This document shows positions 36,759 through 43,657 of a DNA stretch of 64,000 nucleotides, one piece after another (position 1 is the first letter of the stretch; every line of letters begins with the position of its first letter). The translations under genes were made by a program, and so were the position numbers. The stretch is from CALBPI01 sp038529355 (lineage in GTDB: Bacteria > Pseudomonadota > Gammaproteobacteria > Steroidobacterales > Woeseiaceae): NCBI GenBank assembly GCA_038529355.1, contig JBCBDU010000016.1, forward strand, positions 1 through 64,000, given 5' to 3'. The notes under the pieces are model-generated. The model was not told the DNA's origin, did no database searches, and saw nothing but the letters and a program-made list of their open reading frames with translations.

Positions 36759-38459
36759 CTAGTCTTTCTGGCGCCGTGCTTCTTCTTCAACAACGCGGTT
36801 GATTTGCCACTGCTGGGCAACGCCGAGCAATGTGTTGGTAAACCAGTACAACACCAGCCCTGCCGGGAAGAAAGCGAAGAACACTGTGAAAACGACCGGC
36901 AGTACCTTCATGACTTTTGCCTGAACCGGATCGGCGGGCGCCGGGTTAAGACGCTGCTGCATCAGCATAGCCACACCCATCAGGAACGGCAGGATAAACA
37001 GCGGATCACGGCTGGAGAGATCCTGGATCCAGAGCATGAACGGCGCTTGCCGCATTTCAACGGATTCGAGCAGCACCCAGTAGAAGGCCAGGAAGAACGG
37101 CATCTGAATCAATACCGGCAAGCAACCGGCGGCCGGATTGACTTTCTCTCGCTTGTACAGATCCATCATCGCTTGCGACAGCTTCGGTCGATCGTCTTTG
37201 TAACGCTCCTGGATCGCCTTGAGTCGCGGCTGCAACCGACGCATTTTTGCAATCGAGCGGCCGCTCTTTTCGGTCAGTTTGTAGAACGCAAGTTTGATCA
37301 ACAGCGTGACGATGATGATCGCCCAACCCCAGTTGCCAACGAAGCTGTGTACCTTCTCAAGTAACCAGAACAGCGGATCGGCCAACAGGGTCAAAATGCC
37401 GTAGTCGACGGTTAGCGGCAACCGCGGCGAGACCGCCTCCAGTTGCGACTGCAGTTTCGGGCCGACGAACAGCGTCAGTGGTAGCGACTGCTGGGCGCCT
37501 GCTGCAATATTCACCGCGTCGCCAACGTAGCCGGCAACGAATGCGCTGTCGCTCAGATTCACCTGTATCCGTGTGCTCGCATCAGCCGGCGGCACGATCG
37601 CGGTCAGGAAATGATGCTCAATCGCTGCTAACCAACCTCCGGCGACGCCATCGAGCTGCACCTGCGCATCTTCAAGATCGCCAATCGAGTGCTTTTCGTA
37701 TTTCTCGCCATCGAACACCACCGGGCCTTTGAACGAGTAGCTCTCGACGTTGAACATCGAGCGCTTCGGCGATTCGCTGTGGTGGACGATGCGAGCGTAC
37801 GGCGCCGCTAACCAGGCGTCGGCGCTTTGGTTGTCAACGTCAATCGACAACGGCACCGCATATTGGCCACGTGTGAACTCATAGGTCTTGGTCACAGTGA
37901 CGCCAGCGGCGTTGCGCCAGGTCAGCGGCACGATCAACGAATCCTGTCCGTCGGCCAGTACGTAGCTTGTCTGTGCAGCCTCAAAAACGGCGCGATGATT
38001 CGGCTCGTTTTCCTTATCGCGCGTCGTCAGACCGCTGCGGAACACCGCAAACTCCGTAAGATCAGACGACAACAAGGTGATCAGCTCGTCCGGGCGATCC
38101 TTGTCGACCGGGTAACGCGGTAGTGACGCGCTAACAATATCACCACCGACAGGATTGATCTGTACATCCAATACGTCAGTGCGAACGCTGATCATCGGTT
38201 GCACTACTGGCGCGGCGAGGGCCGGTTGCGCCGCATCGTCGGCCAGCGCCGGTGGCGTGTCCGCGATATCGACGGTGTCCAATGCCGGCAAACTGTCACC
38301 CGGCGCGGTCAGCACGGGAGTATCGTTCTGCGGCTCGGCAGCTACTGCCGCCTGTGTCTGTACAACTGGCTGTGGACCGTAGTCAGCCTGCCAGGCCTGG
38401 TAGGTCATCAGAGCAAGCAGGCCGAACAGGGCCCAGGCAAACAGGCGTTGGTTTTCCAT
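36759..38459 (-). CDS. yidC: Membrane protein insertase YidC
   Basis: YidC inserts and folds inner-membrane proteins, alone or with SecYEG. The 566-residue protein has an N-terminal membrane helix (RLFAWALFGLLALMTYQAW) and a large periplasmic domain with an unusually Ala/Pro-rich linker. The conserved five-helix core begins near residue 355, with the cytoplasmic loop KMRRLQPRLKAIQERYKDD and GCLPVLIQMPFFLAFYWVL. It ends with the basic tail EEEARRQKD. The start is an ATG. Rather than yidD, only 66 bases separate it from rnpA. Confidence 0.97.
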   Translation of the reverse strand: MENQRLFAWALFGLLALMTYQAWQADYGPQPVVQTQAAVAAEPQNDTPVLTAPGDSLPALDTVDIADTPPALADDAAQPALAAPVVQPMISVRTDVLDVQINPVGGDIVSASLPRYPVDKDRPDELITLLSSDLTEFAVFRSGLTTRDKENEPNHRAVFEAAQTSYVLADGQDSLIVPLTWRNAAGVTVTKTYEFTRGQYAVPLSIDVDNQSADAWLAAPYARIVHHSESPKRSMFNVESYSFKGPVVFDGEKYEKHSIGDLEDAQVQLDGVAGGWLAAIEHHFLTAIVPPADASTRIQVNLSDSAFVAGYVGDAVNIAAGAQQSLPLTLFVGPKLQSQLEAVSPRLPLTVDYGILTLLADPLFWLLEKVHSFVGNWGWAIIIVTLLIKLAFYKLTEKSGRSIAKMRRLQPRLKAIQERYKDDRPKLSQAMMDLYKREKVNPAAGCLPVLIQMPFFLAFYWVLLESVEMRQAPFMLWIQDLSSRDPLFILPFLMGVAMLMQQRLNPAPADPVQAKVMKVLPVVFTVFFAFFPAGLVLYWFTNTLLGVAQQWQINRVVEEEARRQKD

Positions 38460-38525
38460 AAATGAAGCAGCTGTACAGGTTAAAAAAGAACGAGGCGTTT
38501 GCGGCCGTTTGCCGCAGCGGCGCTA

Positions 38526-38906
38526 TTATGCGGAATCTGTGTTCGGGGTTCCTGACTTTTTTGCGCCGAGCCGGGCCAGATGGTTGCCGATGCTGCGTTG
38601 CAGGGCCACTTTGCTGGCGGTCGCTGCCGGCGGGTGGTTGACCACAACGTAGTCGGCATGCCGCAAACTATCAGCTTGCTGACGGAACACTTCTCGCACA
38701 CACCGTTTGATGCGGTTACGTTGCACGGCATGGCGCGCGTGGCGTTTGGAAATTGCCAACCCCAAACGCGCCTGCGGTTGCTGTGCGTAATTGGCGCGTA
38801 CCGTGAACAAGGCGTCGCTGGAGCGTTGACTGCGTGCGAACACACGCTTGAAGGCCGCGTTATTCAGCAGACGACGCTGTTTACCGAAGCGCTGATTGCC
38901 GGCCAT
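38526..38906 (-). CDS. rnpA: Ribonuclease P protein component
   Basis: RnpA is the protein part of RNase P, which trims 5' leaders of pre-tRNAs. The 126-residue basic protein has NQRFGKQRRLLNNAAFKRVF at the start and the RNR motif in ISKRHARHAVQRNRIKRCVR. I use the ATG at 38906, which matches family starts; in-frame TTG 38945 and ATG 38942 would add 12-13 residues and overlap the rpmH stop. It lies between rpmH and yidC, in the usual order apart from the missing yidD. Confidence 0.93.
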   Translation of the reverse strand: MAGNQRFGKQRRLLNNAAFKRVFARSQRSSDALFTVRANYAQQPQARLGLAISKRHARHAVQRNRIKRCVREVFRQQADSLRHADYVVVNHPPAATASKVALQRSIGNHLARLGAKKSGTPNTDSA

Positions 38907-38941
38907 GAGATCAAGCGGCGCACTCAAAGCGCCGCGATGCA

Positions 38942-39076
38942 TCAAGCGCTCAGGCTATGACGACCCTTGGCACGGCGACGCTTGAGAACCAGGCGACCAC
39001 CCTTGGTGGCCATGCGAGCACGAAAACCGTGGGTGCGTTTGCGCTTCAGATTGCTGGGCTGGAATGTACGTTTCAT
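38942..39076 (-). CDS. rpmH: 50S ribosomal protein L34
   Basis: The 44-residue, highly basic protein has the full L34 sequence pattern: KRTFQPSNLKRKRTHGFRAR followed by MATKGGRLVLKRRRAKGRHSLSA. It is a structural protein of the large ribosomal subunit. The ATG is at 39076; a longer frame upstream has no support. It is the first gene of the rpmH-rnpA unit next to the origin region. Confidence 0.97.
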   Translation of the reverse strand: MKRTFQPSNLKRKRTHGFRARMATKGGRLVLKRRRAKGRHSLSA

Positions 39077-39333
39077 AACCTTAAGGTCCTGACATTGATG
39101 AAGCTGCTTGTCGGCAGGCCAAGCCTCAGCCGCGACGATCCAAGCAAGCAAAACAGCCGGCAAAGATACGTGTTGGGTTGCGGACTGTCAACGGATAGAC
39201 CAGCAAAATCGCTTGTGGATAACTATAGCGGCTTCGGTATAAGCTACGGGCTCGCTCACGACTGAACCGGCGGCCGGTGCCTGTCATGTCAGCCGGCGAT
39301 AACGCCCGTTTTCCCCAGTAGAGACTCACTACG
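39077..39333. other. rpmH-dnaA intergenic region
   Basis: This 257-base divergent region carries one consensus DnaA box in reverse orientation (TGTGGATAA, 39214-39222) and must hold the rpmH and dnaA promoters. It is where Pseudomonas oriC lies, but here it is not especially AT-rich and I could see only the one perfect box. Confidence 0.6.
39214..39222 (-). other. DnaA box (perfect consensus)
   Basis: TGTGGATAA is the reverse complement of TTATCCACA. It lies 112 bases upstream of dnaA and may serve origin function, dnaA autoregulation or both. Confidence 0.8.
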
Positions 39334-40689
39334 TTGGCTCAAACCGAATTATCAATATGGGAAAGGTGCCTGCGCCGGTTGCGCAGTGAGGTTGAAGAGC
39401 AGCCGTTCAACACTTGGATCAGACCACTGCAGAGCGAGGAATCGGACGGTGAAATCCGCCTGTTTGCACCCAATCGCTATGTCGTCGACACGCTGAATGC
39501 GCGCTATATCGAGCGCATTGAGACGTTAGCCAGCGATATTGTCGGGCGCCCGGTCACTGTTGTCGCGCAAGAAGGCTCGCGGGCCAGCGTAAACAGCAGC
39601 AGCGCCGAGTCCGAGCTCGCGTCAGCACCTGAGCCGAGTAGCGCGCGCGGCAGCCTGCCGCCGATGCCGGAAAGCCGGTTGATGTCGAATTTCACGTTTG
39701 ACAGCTTCGTGGAGGGCAAAAGCAACCAACTTGCTCGCGCGGCTGCGTCGCAGGTCGCCGAAAACCCCGGCCTGGCCTACAACCCGCTGTTTATCTACGG
39801 CGGTGTCGGTTTGGGCAAAACACACCTGATGCATGCCATCGGCAATGAAGTATTGGCAAACTCGCCCGGCGCGCGTGTCTGTTACGTGCATTCGGAGCGT
39901 TTCGTCGGGGATATGGTGCGTGGACTGCAACACAACAAAATCAGCGAGTTTAAGCGTGCCTATCGATCGCTGGACGCGTTGCTGATTGATGATATCCAGT
40001 TTTTTGCCGGCAAGGACCGCTCGCAGGAAGAGTTTTTCCATACCTTCAACGCCTTACTGGAAGGTCAACGCCAGATCATTTTGACCTGCGATCGCTATCC
40101 GAAAGAGGTTGATGGCCTTGAAGAGCGGCTGAAGTCGCGTTTCGGGTGGGGTTTGACCGTAGCTGTTGAGCCACCTGAGCTCGAGACATCCGTCGCGATT
40201 TTGATCCAGAAGGCGGCAGCTTCGGATGTCGTGTTACCAGACGACGTAGCCTTTTTCATCGCACAACGCATCCGTTCGAACGTGCGTGAGCTCGAAGGTG
40301 CTCTGCGACGCGTTATCGCCACAGCCAGCTTTACCGGTCGGCCAATCAGCGTGGAATCCTGCAAAGATGCATTGCGCGACCTGCTCGCGATGCAAGGCCG
40401 CCTGATCAACATCGATAACATCAAGAAGACGGTCGCCGAATACTTCAAGATTCGCATCAGCGAGCTGTTGTCGAAACGGCGCTCGCGATCGATTGCGCGC
40501 CCTAGACAGATCGGCATGAGCCTCGCCAAGGAATTGACGCGACACTCGCTACCAGAGATCGGCGATGCGTTTGGTGGCCGCGATCACACGACGGTGTTGC
40601 ACGCGTGCCGTAAGATCAAGGAATTGCGCGAAACAGATGCGCGCGTCGACGAAGATTATAAGAAGCTGTTGAGAATACTGACAGGATGA
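39334..40689 (+). CDS. dnaA: Chromosomal replication initiator protein DnaA
   Basis: DnaA binds DnaA boxes and opens the origin. The 451-residue protein has domain I (LSIWERCLRRLRSEVEEQPF), a short Ser-rich linker (about residues 85-110) and the AAA+ domain with Walker A GGVGLGKTHLMHA and Walker B LLIDDIQFF. DNA-binding domain IV has LAKELTRHSLPEIG and GGRDHTTVLHAC. The start codon is TTG at 39334; no ATG or GTG is available before the conserved domain I, and E. coli dnaA also uses a rare start. Only a weak ribosome-binding site is visible. It is followed by the AT-rich origin candidate. Confidence 0.97.
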   Translation: MAQTELSIWERCLRRLRSEVEEQPFNTWIRPLQSEESDGEIRLFAPNRYVVDTLNARYIERIETLASDIVGRPVTVVAQEGSRASVNSSSAESELASAPEPSSARGSLPPMPESRLMSNFTFDSFVEGKSNQLARAAASQVAENPGLAYNPLFIYGGVGLGKTHLMHAIGNEVLANSPGARVCYVHSERFVGDMVRGLQHNKISEFKRAYRSLDALLIDDIQFFAGKDRSQEEFFHTFNALLEGQRQIILTCDRYPKEVDGLEERLKSRFGWGLTVAVEPPELETSVAILIQKAAASDVVLPDDVAFFIAQRIRSNVRELEGALRRVIATASFTGRPISVESCKDALRDLLAMQGRLINIDNIKKTVAEYFKIRISELLSKRRSRSIARPRQIGMSLAKELTRHSLPEIGDAFGGRDHTTVLHACRKIKELRETDARVDEDYKKLLRILTG

Positions 40690-40700
40690 TGTTGATAATC

Positions 40701-40709
40701 TGTGGATAA
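40701..40709 (-). other. DnaA box (perfect consensus)
   Basis: TGTGGATAA, the reverse complement of TTATCCACA, lies 12 bases after the dnaA stop codon and beside two further near-consensus boxes. Confidence 0.8.
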
Positions 40710-40724
40710 TTTTGAACACTAAAC

Positions 40725-40733
40725 TTATGCACA
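40725..40733 (+). other. DnaA box (TTATGCACA)
   Basis: The nonamer fits the relaxed consensus TTATNCACA. It is in opposite orientation to the box at 40701-40709, with 15 bases between them. Confidence 0.7.
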
Positions 40734-40908
40734 GACTACACACAGCTTTGGTGTGAGTTACGGACAAGGTTTCGCGGATAGTTATTAATGATAAGTATTT
40801 GTTTGTAAAGGCTTAAAACAAAGTATCCACGTCTTCGCACCGCGCTAATAATAGTAATAAGTATTAATAAAGTAAGTTCTAATATTTTTAATCTCTCAGG
40901 GAAACCAC

Positions 40909-42012
40909 ATGAAACTGACAGCCGGCCGGCAGGCTTTGCTAGCATCATTTCAAGCTGTAATTGGCGTTGTTGAACGCCGTCAAACGATGCCCATTCTGGC
41001 CAACGTATTGTTGGTGGCCAAGGACAACCGGTTGGCAATTACAGCGACAGACATTGAAGTTGAGCTGCAAAGCCAGGTGGATGTTGATGTGGATATGGCT
41101 GGTGAAGTCACCGTGCCAGGGCGCAAGCTGTTTGATATCTGCAAAGCACTGCCCGATGGCGCTGATATCAAGCTGACGCTGAAATCGGATCGGTTAACGG
41201 TTCAGAGCGGTCGCAGTCGCTTCAGTCTGTCAACGCTGCCGGCGGCTGAGTTTCCGATTATTGATGACATTGATGCGAATCAGAAGGTCACGATCCCGGC
41301 GGCAGTCGTTCATCGCCTGCTCGCTAAAACCTACTTTGCGATGGCGCAACAAGACGTGCGCTATTACTTGAATGGCATGCTGCTTGAAACCGAAGCAGAC
41401 CGGATTCGTGCAGTAGCAACAGACGGACACCGGTTAGCATTGTGCGAGAGCCAACTGGGCGACGTGACGCTACCCATCCAGCAAGTCATCGTGCCGCGCA
41501 AGGGCGTGTTGGAATTGCAGCGCTTGTTGGTGGGCGAAGGCACAGTCGATTTCGAAATGGGCAAGAATCACATTCGCGTCACGATTGGCGACATTCGCTT
41601 CACTTCGAAGCTAATTGACGGTCGTTTCCCCGATTATCAACGCGTGATCCCGGCTGATGTGCAAAATTATCTGACTGCTGATCGCGAAACATTGCGCACC
41701 GCATTGCAGCGGGCGGCGATTTTGTCTAACGAAAAATATCGCGGTATCCGGCTTGAGATTCGTGACAGTGGCGCGAAAATCATGGCGCACAACCCAGAGC
41801 AGGAAGAAGCTGAGGAAGAGGTCGAGGTGGAGTACACCGGCAACGACATTGAGATCGGCTTTAACGTCAATTACCTGCTGGATGCATTAGGTGCTGTGGA
41901 CGATGAGACTGTGCGAATCAGTCTCAACGATGCGAACAGCAGCTGTGTGATCACCATTCCGGATATCGACAAAAGCGACGCCAAGTACGTCGTCATGCCG
42001 ATGCGGTTGTAG
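40909..42012 (+). CDS. dnaN: DNA polymerase III subunit beta (sliding clamp)
   Basis: The beta clamp encircles DNA and keeps the replicative polymerase attached. The 367-residue protein (E. coli 366) has the three repeated clamp domains, with FSLSTLPAAEFPIID, YYLNGMLLE, VATDGHRLALCE and the C-terminal YVVMPMRL typical of the partner-binding end. An acidic insertion EQEEAEEEVEVEY lies near residue 297. The start is an ATG, with AGGGA upstream. recF follows after 19 bases. Confidence 0.98.
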   Translation: MKLTAGRQALLASFQAVIGVVERRQTMPILANVLLVAKDNRLAITATDIEVELQSQVDVDVDMAGEVTVPGRKLFDICKALPDGADIKLTLKSDRLTVQSGRSRFSLSTLPAAEFPIIDDIDANQKVTIPAAVVHRLLAKTYFAMAQQDVRYYLNGMLLETEADRIRAVATDGHRLALCESQLGDVTLPIQQVIVPRKGVLELQRLLVGEGTVDFEMGKNHIRVTIGDIRFTSKLIDGRFPDYQRVIPADVQNYLTADRETLRTALQRAAILSNEKYRGIRLEIRDSGAKIMAHNPEQEEAEEEVEVEYTGNDIEIGFNVNYLLDALGAVDDETVRISLNDANSSCVITIPDIDKSDAKYVVMPMRL

Positions 42013-42031
42013 ATCCCATTCGGCACCTGCG

Positions 42032-43099
42032 GTGATTCTCCGGGAGCTGCGGATCTCGAACTTCCGGTGCATCGAACACGCGACGTTGCAGTTTGATCAA
42101 CGCGTTTGTGTGATCGCCGGCAAGAATGGCGCCGGCAAGACATCGCTGATCGAAGCTGCTTACTATCTGGCGCGAGGGCGTTCGTTCCGGCAACCGCGGC
42201 ATGACCGGTTGATCCAGCACGACCAACCGCAGTTTTCACTATACGGCCAATTTGACTACGGCCATCACCACCACAAGGTTGGCATCTCGTGCGCGCGTCA
42301 GGGCGGGCACAAAATACGCATCGACGGTGCCGACGCGGCCAATTTGCGGCTGGTTGCGGAGCGTCTGGTGGTTCAGGTGCTTGAGCCAGAGATTCACCAG
42401 CTGATCGCCGATGGACCGGAGCAACGCCGAAAATTTCTGGATTACGGCGTGTTCCACGTGGAACCAACCTATCTGACCGCCTGGCGCCGGTACAAAACCG
42501 CATTGAAGCAACGAAACGCCGCGTTGCGTACCGGAGCATCAACGGCATCGATGTTGAGCTGGGAGCGCGCGTTACTCGAAGAGGGCGCAACGGTTGATAG
42601 TTTGCGCGCGGGTTATGTGCGTATGTTGGCTGGAACGACCGCAGCGATTACCCCATTGCTTGGATTACCGTCGATAACGATGGATTATCGGCCTGGCTGG
42701 AATGACGCCCAGAGTATGGAGGCAGCGCTGGACGTCGCTCGGGAGCGCGACGCGCAGCAGGGCACAACGAGCGTAGGCCCACACCGCGCCGACCTGCGTA
42801 TTCAGTGGGGTGGTCGGTTGGCAAGGCAACAGGTATCGCGGGGCCAACAAAAACTATTGGCCGCCGCTTTGGTTCTGGCACAAGCAAAACTGCTGGCGTC
42901 GCTGAAATCAGAGCAGATCGTATTGCTGGTCGACGATCCAGCGGCCGAGCTCGACAAGGATTCGCTATCGCGTCTGATGGATGTTATCCGCACGGTACCT
43001 GGTCAGTTGATCCTGACGGCTATTGATCCGGAAGCGGTAGTGTTACCAACAGATGCCAGGCTGTTCCACGTGGAACAAGGCGTTGTATCGCCGGGTTAA
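42032..43099 (+). CDS. recF: DNA replication and repair protein RecF
   Basis: RecF helps load RecA at single-strand gaps. The 355-residue protein has Walker A VIAGKNGAGKTSLIEAAYYL near residue 28, the signature SRGQQKLLAAAL and Walker B IVLLVDDPAAELD. The start is a GTG at 42032, 19 bases after the dnaN stop. Two ParB parS-like sites (42450-42465 and 43062-43077) lie inside the gene and encode VFHVEP and LFHVEQ, so the protein carries two FHVE stretches imposed by, or used for, these sites. Confidence 0.96.
   Translation: MILRELRISNFRCIEHATLQFDQRVCVIAGKNGAGKTSLIEAAYYLARGRSFRQPRHDRLIQHDQPQFSLYGQFDYGHHHHKVGISCARQGGHKIRIDGADAANLRLVAERLVVQVLEPEIHQLIADGPEQRRKFLDYGVFHVEPTYLTAWRRYKTALKQRNAALRTGASTASMLSWERALLEEGATVDSLRAGYVRMLAGTTAAITPLLGLPSITMDYRPGWNDAQSMEAALDVARERDAQQGTTSVGPHRADLRIQWGGRLARQQVSRGQQKLLAAALVLAQAKLLASLKSEQIVLLVDDPAAELDKDSLSRLMDVIRTVPGQLILTAIDPEAVVLPTDARLFHVEQGVVSPG
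42450..42465. other. parS site 1 (inside recF)
   Basis: TGTTCCACGTGGAACC matches the ParB target TGTTCCACGTGGAACA in 15 of 16 positions and is palindromic apart from its ends. It is the farthest of the four from gyrB. Confidence 0.85.
43062..43077. other. parS site 2 (near 3' end of recF)
   Basis: TGTTCCACGTGGAACA is a perfect 16-base palindrome identical to the known Pseudomonas-type parS consensus. Confidence 0.92.
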
Positions 43100-43255
43100 A
43101 CAATCGTTCGGATTACTGGGATAGTGAATGGCCTGCTTATAACGGCCGCTAATGGGGTTCACCAACAACCCTGATCTCACAAACCAACCCACATTCCGTT
43201 GCGGTGGCATCCACCACAAACGGGCGCGGTTTCGTAGCAGTCTCGACGCTTTTGT

Positions 43256-43271
43256 CGTTCCACGTGGAACA
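43256..43271. other. parS site 3 (recF-gyrB gap)
   Basis: CGTTCCACGTGGAACA differs from the consensus only in its first base; the central 14-base palindrome is intact. Confidence 0.85.
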
Positions 43272-43485
43272 CCCACCTACGTCATTGATTTCTTAGTAGC
43301 TTAATTCATACGTATTTTACTCCGGCACATGAGTTGCCTCGGGGTGCAGTCTGGTCTGTACCAGAGATCTGTGGTGCGTGTGCTGGTGTCGCTGCAAAAG
43401 CTATGGGTGTGAATTTCCCGCGCTCAAAATACGGTCGCGATCCGAAATATCCATCTGACAGGCGCCTGGCCAAAACCGGCAGTCA

Positions 43486-43501
43486 GGTTCCACGTGGAAC
43501 A
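43486..43501. other. parS site 4 (recF-gyrB gap)
   Basis: GGTTCCACGTGGAACA keeps the full central 14-base palindrome and differs only in the first base. It lies 156 bases upstream of the gyrB start codon. Confidence 0.85.
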
Positions 43502-43624
43502 AGATGCGAATAAGGTGATTCACGGCTTGCGATAGTGTTCGTCCACCTGCATCGATCGGAGGGTCAAAACAACCTGAATCGCCGTATTTTCAACGCGTTC
43601 AAGCCCGCTTGGTCGCCGTCAAAA

Positions 43625-43633
43625 TGGTATACT
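43625..43633 (+). promoter_or_regulatory. Candidate extended -10 promoter of gyrB
   Basis: TGGTATACT fits the extended -10 form TGnTATAAT with one mismatch. It lies 24 bases before the gyrB ATG, so the leader would be short. No good -35 is seen, which is normal for extended -10 promoters. Confidence 0.5.
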
Positions 43634-43657
43634 GAGGGATCGAACGAGGGGATTCCC

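Larger units (their letters stand above)
40690..40908. other. Candidate oriC (dnaA-dnaN intergenic)
   Basis: This 219-base region carries a perfect DnaA box TGTGGATAA (40701-40709), TTATGCACA (40725-40733, fits TTATNCACA), a one-mismatch box TGTTGATAA (40690-40698) and a weaker GTATCCACG (40823-40831). The stretches 40777-40820 and 40845-40894 are strongly AT-rich in an otherwise high-GC window and could be the unwinding element. It must also carry the dnaN promoter. Confidence 0.7.
43100..43657. other. recF-gyrB intergenic region with two parS sites
   Basis: This 558-base stretch holds two parS motifs (43256-43271, 43486-43501) and the probable gyrB promoter at 43625-43633. I see no gene in it: frames are short and lack ribosome-binding sites. 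Such a long gap in a compact operon is unusual and fits a centromere-like role. Confidence 0.7.
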
